In this document: piece after piece, positions 21,460 through 25,339 of the stretch
How positions within the stretch are numbered: position 1 is the stretch's first letter
Layout of the letters: the number at the start of each line of letters is the position of its first letter
NCBI GenBank assembly: GCA_035495315.1
Contig: DATJGF010000226.1
Location: 1 to 25,339 of the forward strand
DNA length: 25,339 nt
DNA from: DATJGF01 sp035495315
GTDB lineage: Bacteria; Verrucomicrobiota; Verrucomicrobiia; Limisphaerales; UBA8199
Direction of reading: 5' to 3'
The notes under the pieces: generated by a model
Seen by the model: only the letters and a program-made list of their open reading frames with translations
Database searches by the model: none
Told to the model about the DNA's origin: nothing
Position numbers and translations under genes: made by a program

Positions 21460-22803
21460 GTGGAAGAACCTGCTTCGGAGAACAAACAGCGAACGTGGCG
21501 GCAGCGATTGAGCAAAATCGTTGCCATTGTCATCCTGCTGCTCGTCTGCGCAATCCTGTTGTGGTTTAGCACGGCACTTTACCATCGGCTTGTCCAGTTC
21601 CCAAAAGAGGAAGCTGCCTGGCAAGCTCTTCGGGCTGAGCGTCAGCCGGTCATCGACCACAGCGGCTGGAACGAATATCGCGGAATCCTCCACGCCCATT
21701 CGAAATTTTCCCATGACAGCGAGGTGCCCTTGGAAGAAATCCTGCGTGTTCTCCAGGCCACTCGAATTGATTTCATTGGCTTGAGCGATCATCCGATCAA
21801 TGGGCGCGCCGATTTCGACCTGCAATGGCGTGGATTGCACGATGGAAAATTGTTCATTCCCGGCTTTGAAATGAGGGATGGGATTATGCCATTCGGAGTC
21901 GCCGCGGGCGTCGTGCTGAGCAACCAAACGGATTCCGCGACGCTCGCCCGCCAAATCTCCGAGCACGGCGGATTGCTTTTCTACGCGCACTCGGAAGAAC
22001 CACGGGACTGGGATCGACCCGAGCTCGTTGGTATGGAGATTTACAACATTCATACTGACCTCAAGCAGCACCGGCGCAGTCTCGTTGGCATGCTGCCAGA
22101 TCTCCTCCTAAACCTGCGTAAATATCCTGACCACGTTTTTCGGAACTTCTTCCACCGGCCGACCGATCTGCTGCAACATTGGGATCAGCTAAATCAAAAG
22201 CGACATCTCACCGGCGTTGCCGGCAATGACGCGCATCAGAATGTCGGGCTTCGCGGCATCTACACCAGCTCCGATACCCTTCGCGTGGAAGACACCAGCC
22301 CAAAGACAATAAAGGAGCTGAAGCTGAATTGGCTGACGCGGCCAATTGCTCGTCTGTTGTTTGGCCCGCTCAAACCGGATCGCCGGCTGTTCCATATTCA
22401 ATTGGATCCTTACGCACGTAGCGCCCGGTTCGTGAATACCCATGTGCTGGCTCATTATTTGAGCGAACCGGACGTGCTTGATGCCCTTAAAGCAGGCCGT
22501 GCTTTTGTCGGATTCGATATGCTCGCCGACAGCTCCGGTTTTCGATGGTTTGTTTCCGGAACGACGAACCAGGTCGTTATGGGAGAAAGTGCAGCGTTTG
22601 CCACTGAACTTCGCCTGCACGCCGCGTCGCCTTTACCATGCCGCTTCACGGTCTTGAAAGACGGCGCAGGATGTTTCCAACAAGAAGGCCGTGCGCTTGA
22701 CTGGGCTCCGCCAGGGCCGGGCAAATACCGGGTTGAAGCCGAACTCAGGATTCTTCGCGAGTGGGTCCCCTGGGTGTATGCGAACCCGATTGAATTACGT
22801 TAG
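21460..22803 (+). CDS. Membrane-anchored PHP-domain (CehA/McbA-type) metallohydrolase
   Basis: 447 residues from GTG 21460. A basic cytoplasmic N-terminus and one membrane helix (about 19-40) precede the catalytic domain, which should lie outside the cytoplasm. PHP metal motifs are in order: 'LHAHSKFSHDS' (H78, H80, D86), 'GLSDHPI' (D110, H111), 'GFEMRD' (E137), 'FYAHSEE' (H177) and 'GNDAHQN' (D257, H259). These are the residues that bind two or three metal ions in PHP/CehA phosphoesterases and amide/ester hydrolases. The last ~100 residues form a beta-rich domain ('RFTVLKDGAGCFQQEG'), as in other long CehA-like proteins. It begins 44 bases after the glycine-rich gene and is probably co-transcribed with it. 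Substrate not readable. Confidence 0.88.
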   Translation: MEEPASENKQRTWRQRLSKIVAIVILLLVCAILLWFSTALYHRLVQFPKEEAAWQALRAERQPVIDHSGWNEYRGILHAHSKFSHDSEVPLEEILRVLQATRIDFIGLSDHPINGRADFDLQWRGLHDGKLFIPGFEMRDGIMPFGVAAGVVLSNQTDSATLARQISEHGGLLFYAHSEEPRDWDRPELVGMEIYNIHTDLKQHRRSLVGMLPDLLLNLRKYPDHVFRNFFHRPTDLLQHWDQLNQKRHLTGVAGNDAHQNVGLRGIYTSSDTLRVEDTSPKTIKELKLNWLTRPIARLLFGPLKPDRRLFHIQLDPYARSARFVNTHVLAHYLSEPDVLDALKAGRAFVGFDMLADSSGFRWFVSGTTNQVVMGESAAFATELRLHAASPLPCRFTVLKDGAGCFQQEGRALDWAPPGPGKYRVEAELRILREWVPWVYANPIELR

Positions 22804-22805
22804 GA

Positions 22806-22888
22806 CTGAACCTCGAACTTCGAACGCTGAATCTTGAATGCCGGGCACAGTCACACTCCTGTTCAAGCGTTCGATCTTCAATGTTCAG
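22806..22888. repeat. Imperfect inverted repeat between convergent genes
   Basis: CTGAAC (22806-22811) pairs with GTTCAG (22883-22888) and CGAACGCT (22821-22828) with AGCGTTCG (22866-22873); partial matches join them. It overlaps the ceramidase-type stop codon (22878-22880). Words such as 'TTCGAACGCTGAATC' look like part of a dispersed intergenic family. Confidence 0.55.
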
Positions 22889-24293
22889 CTGATTTCCCGG
22901 CGACGATCAGTGCCATGCTACGGATCAGTTCGTCAAAATAATCCGGCACGTTCGGTCCAAAGAAGGACATACTCCGCGGTTCATAACCGCCCAGGTGATA
23001 GTACCGAGAAGAAACCACATAGCCGACATAATCTCCATTGAAACTTGTAACGACGGCATTGCTCCCACGAACCCGTAGAAAATCCTTGATTCCCAAGGCC
23101 AATTCACCGCTGAAATCGCATGGGGTCGAGATCCAAACTGACCCATCAATACGAAACACCTGCAGAAAGCTGACGGTTTTGGTCGGCACAAGCCAGCCCG
23201 CTAGCCATGGTCGAAGCCGCAAGCCATCACTGACGCGCACGTTGAGCGGCGGCATTATGACATCGAGACCGAGCATGCCAAAGGTGATCGAGTTCGTCAG
23301 GTGAGTCACTGGCAATTGTTCGACCACCATCCGCGCCAGTTCCTCTCCCATTCGCTCGACACCGGCGAGACCATTAGTACCCGGCACCGGCGAGTGACTG
23401 CCTACGCCGCCCGCGAGAAACAGCGCTATGCCTCCGGTCGCCTTTTCTACCGCGCGTTGCCAAGCCCCCGGGTAATCTGCACTAAATTCCATCATGTCGC
23501 TCGACAGGATCGTTGCATGCGCGCCAAATACTCCTATTACTGCGCGCTTGCCTCCCTCCTGCTCCACCACAGCATAAACGAATTCGGGGTCAACCTTTCC
23601 CAGCTCGCCGACGAGGCGGTTGCGAATGAATTGCCTGGCATTAAAGCGGCCTTCGCCAAACCGCGCCGGTTTTAGATCCCTAATTGCGTTTTGCACCGCG
23701 GCTACGATGCAGTCGGAAAACCAGACCCGCGCGCCCGGTTGAAAGCCGCCGGCAAAAGATTCGGCCAACTTTCCCTCGCCCCACCCGCCCAAACTCGAGT
23801 GCGTATGACTGGCACTCAGATAGACTTGTTCCCGCTTCAGACCCGACTCCCGCTCGAGTCGCTCCATAGCGAGCTCTTCGACTTCACGCGGTATAATCAA
23901 AGCATCAGCTCCGACGATGATTCCAAGACGGTCCTGGACTCGCAAAGCGACAGCCTTGACGTAGAGGTCATCGTGGGTCCCCGTGGCAGGTTTGCCGTGC
24001 CGGTTCCCATACCCGGCCAGCGGAAGTGAACGAAAGTGGCCCCGCTTGGGATCTTCCTGAGGCGCATTCACCGTAGGGCTGAGTCGCGCCTGGCCAAATC
24101 CCGCCGCCAATTCGCCTCGTACGAGCTTGTTGGTCTCCGCCTCGATGCGTAACAGCGCCGCCGTTTTCGCGTAGTAGGCCTGTTTGAAGTAGGGCCGGCT
24201 ATCAACGCCATCCAGGCAAACGCCGATCGCAATGACGAACAACGCCAGGAGCGCTCCCAAAATTCTCAGCCCGATGCGAACCGATCGTTTCAC
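22878..24293 (-). CDS. Neutral/alkaline non-lysosomal ceramidase-family protein, membrane-anchored
   Basis: 471 residues from GTG 24293, 7 bases after the upstream gene's stop. One membrane helix (about 10-28) anchors it. Family motifs: 'GELAAGFGQARLSP' (60-73), 'LPLAGYGNR' (90-98), 'THDDLYVKAVAL', 'VYLSASHTHSSLGGWG' with zinc-binding type H163/H165, 'VFGAHATIL' and 'FNGDYVGYV' near the end. Ceramidases cleave the amide of ceramide to sphingosine and fatty acid. The usual nucleophile motif GDVSPN is not recognisable; the equivalent region reads 'GGVGSHSPVPGTN' (about 295-307). The protein also lacks the C-terminal Ig-like domain of classical ceramidases. So the fold is likely, but activity on ceramide is not assured. 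Third gene of a probable operon with an SGNH hydrolase and a carbon-nitrogen hydrolase. Confidence 0.85.
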   Translation of the reverse strand: MKRSVRIGLRILGALLALFVIAIGVCLDGVDSRPYFKQAYYAKTAALLRIEAETNKLVRGELAAGFGQARLSPTVNAPQEDPKRGHFRSLPLAGYGNRHGKPATGTHDDLYVKAVALRVQDRLGIIVGADALIIPREVEELAMERLERESGLKREQVYLSASHTHSSLGGWGEGKLAESFAGGFQPGARVWFSDCIVAAVQNAIRDLKPARFGEGRFNARQFIRNRLVGELGKVDPEFVYAVVEQEGGKRAVIGVFGAHATILSSDMMEFSADYPGAWQRAVEKATGGIALFLAGGVGSHSPVPGTNGLAGVERMGEELARMVVEQLPVTHLTNSITFGMLGLDVIMPPLNVRVSDGLRLRPWLAGWLVPTKTVSFLQVFRIDGSVWISTPCDFSGELALGIKDFLRVRGSNAVVTSFNGDYVGYVVSSRYYHLGGYEPRSMSFFGPNVPDYFDELIRSMALIVAGKSAEH

Positions 24294-24300
24294 AGGTGGA

Positions 24301-25164
24301 CTACGAAAAACCCTTCTGTCTCTTCAATGTCGTCAGCTGGCGTCTGCACGCGCTCAGCATCGCTCGCCAGTGCCTGCGGAGAAACGCCGGTCGTTGCAAC
24401 GCTTCGCGCGCGTACGTGCGGCCTGCGAGTGTGAGATCAAGTTCGGCCTGGATCACGACTTCATCGCGATTGTTCGCCAATGCCAGGACCCGCGAGTCGG
24501 GGGCCACAATTTTGGAATCGCCTGCCGACCATAAGCCATCGCCTTGTGACCCGACGGAGTTGGCGAACACATAATAGACCTGATTCTCGAACGCGCGAAC
24601 AGCTATTCCATCCCGCCCATTCCGCTTACTCCGTGAAACCGTTAGCGAGTCAAGCCCGGCATTCGGGTGAAACACAATTTGGGCTCCCAGCATTACGGGG
24701 AGCCTCACGAGCTCGGGATAGCGGCGCTCATGACAAATGATCGCCGTGCAAGGCACGCCTACGAGAGGAAAGAACGCGAGTGTATTTCCGCGGCTGAAAG
24801 AGCGCGCATCACGCGCCGTGAGGTGAATCTTCGAATAGCAAAAGACTTCACGTCCGCGTCGATCAAACGCGATCAGTGAATTGAATCTCTTGCGACCGGC
24901 GAAGGTGGGGCTGCCCACCAGCACATGGCATCGTGCCGCGCGAGCCGTGGAGGCGATTGCCAGCAGTGCCGTGCGGATCTCAGCGGATGTCACCCGCCTA
25001 AAATCGCAATTGTATCCCGTCACCGCGCATTCGGGAAACAGGACGACCTCTGCGCCGGACTTAGCGGAGGAATGGATTACTTGGGTAATCCAGGAGACGT
25101 TTTCGCGAATAGCAGTGCGAAACTTCATTTGCGCAACCGCAACGTTGAGCCGCTTCGTTTTCAA
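24301..25164 (-). CDS. Carbon-nitrogen hydrolase (nitrilase superfamily)
   Basis: 287 residues from TTG 25164, 19 bases after the upstream gene's stop. The open frame runs further to 25266, but that part lies inside the upstream gene in another phase. The catalytic triad is complete: E45 in 'VVLFPECAVTGYN', K112 in 'FCYSKIHLT' and C144 in 'AIICHERRYPE'. 'FHPNAGLDS' and 'RAFENQVYYVFANSVG' match the conserved C-terminal half. The enzyme acts on amides, nitriles or N-carbamoyl groups through a cysteine intermediate; it has no signal peptide and is cytoplasmic. A basic tail ('RRHWRAMLSACRRQLTTLKR') follows the domain. Gene order suggests work on products of the neighbouring hydrolases, such as acylated amines, but this is inference. 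Confidence 0.92.
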   Translation of the reverse strand: MKTKRLNVAVAQMKFRTAIRENVSWITQVIHSSAKSGAEVVLFPECAVTGYNCDFRRVTSAEIRTALLAIASTARAARCHVLVGSPTFAGRKRFNSLIAFDRRGREVFCYSKIHLTARDARSFSRGNTLAFFPLVGVPCTAIICHERRYPELVRLPVMLGAQIVFHPNAGLDSLTVSRSKRNGRDGIAVRAFENQVYYVFANSVGSQGDGLWSAGDSKIVAPDSRVLALANNRDEVVIQAELDLTLAGRTYAREALQRPAFLRRHWRAMLSACRRQLTTLKRQKGFS

Positions 25165-25183
25165 TCGCTTCGGGTTCAGGCGG

Positions 25184-25339
25184 TCATTTGAATGCTTTGC
25201 GCAAGTACGGCTCCAGGCCGAGGGCGTTGAAGTAAAAACCAAGCGAATTGCAGTGCACGCCATCAACCAGCCCGGCGGTCTGTTCCCGGTTGAGCATTTT
25301 CAGCCCGTCCACAAACCAGATTCGGTGATCACCGTTTTT
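25184..25339 (-). CDS. C-terminal end of an SGNH/GDSL-type hydrolase (partial)
   Basis: The last 51 residues of a minus-strand gene that begins beyond the window. The frame was read by eye from the reverse complement. The sequence has 'IWFVDGLKMLN' and 'LVDGVHCNSLGFYFNALG', which fits block V of SGNH hydrolases, where the D-x-x-H pair (D26 and H29 of this fragment) completes the catalytic triad. It ends 'EPYLRKAFK' at TGA 25184-25186. The rest of the triad is outside the window. Likely an esterase or lipase acting on acyl or acetyl groups. First visible gene of the minus-strand operon. Confidence 0.75.
   Translation of the reverse strand, partial: KNGDHRIWFVDGLKMLNREQTAGLVDGVHCNSLGFYFNALGLEPYLRKAFK

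Overview
The window looks like a chromosomal segment of a free-living Verrucomicrobiota bacterium, most likely a soil or sediment Pedosphaera/Limisphaerales-type lineage. This is inferred from gene content, not from a marker gene. Supporting signs are a PEP-CTERM sorted protein, a DUF1080 (3-keto-disaccharide hydrolase type) lectin-fold protein, an exported sugar isomerase/epimerase-like protein, many secreted proteins sharing a C-terminal module that ends in 'FYRL', and numerous hairpin-forming intergenic repeats. No rRNA, tRNA, CRISPR array, phage or plasmid genes were seen.

Layout. 1-186: the 3' end of a gene resembling the C-terminus of a GH29 alpha-L-fucosidase. 573-2138: a secreted leucine-rich-repeat protein, convergent with an exported TIM-barrel isomerase/epimerase (2293-3165, minus). 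3424-6465: a plus-strand run of five small secreted-protein loci. Four are tandem paralogues, one of them (4140-4333) a relic with an internal deletion; the fifth shares only the beta-sandwich module. 6504-7094: small membrane-protein reading frames, probably decayed. 7240-8000: a RAYT (Y1/HUH) transposase between inverted copies of a REP-like element, with a third copy beyond. 8077-8802 (minus): a PEP-CTERM protein. 8869-10690: a possible 57-residue ORF overlapping a membrane-anchored TPR protein.

10786-14659 (minus): a histidine kinase and OmpR-type regulator with overlapping genes, preceded by an HtrA/DegP protease; together these suggest an envelope-stress group. 14820-18693: isochorismatase-type hydrolase, DUF1080 protein, isolated hisB, and an operon of ECF sigma factor, anti-sigma-like membrane protein and small exported protein. 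18999-19592 (minus): a YdjM-like membrane protein. 19736-22803: a membrane-anchored beta-helix protein with a long PGRS-like glycine-rich region, then a membrane-anchored PHP-type metallohydrolase. 22878-25339 (minus): an apparent operon of SGNH hydrolase (partial), carbon-nitrogen hydrolase and neutral-ceramidase-family protein.

The most distinctive features are the RAYT/REP unit, the tandem secreted-protein array with its relic, the recurring 'W...L...FYRL' module, the glycine-rich beta-helix protein, and at least six unrelated inverted-repeat families in the gaps between genes. All function calls come from reading motifs by eye; no database search was run.
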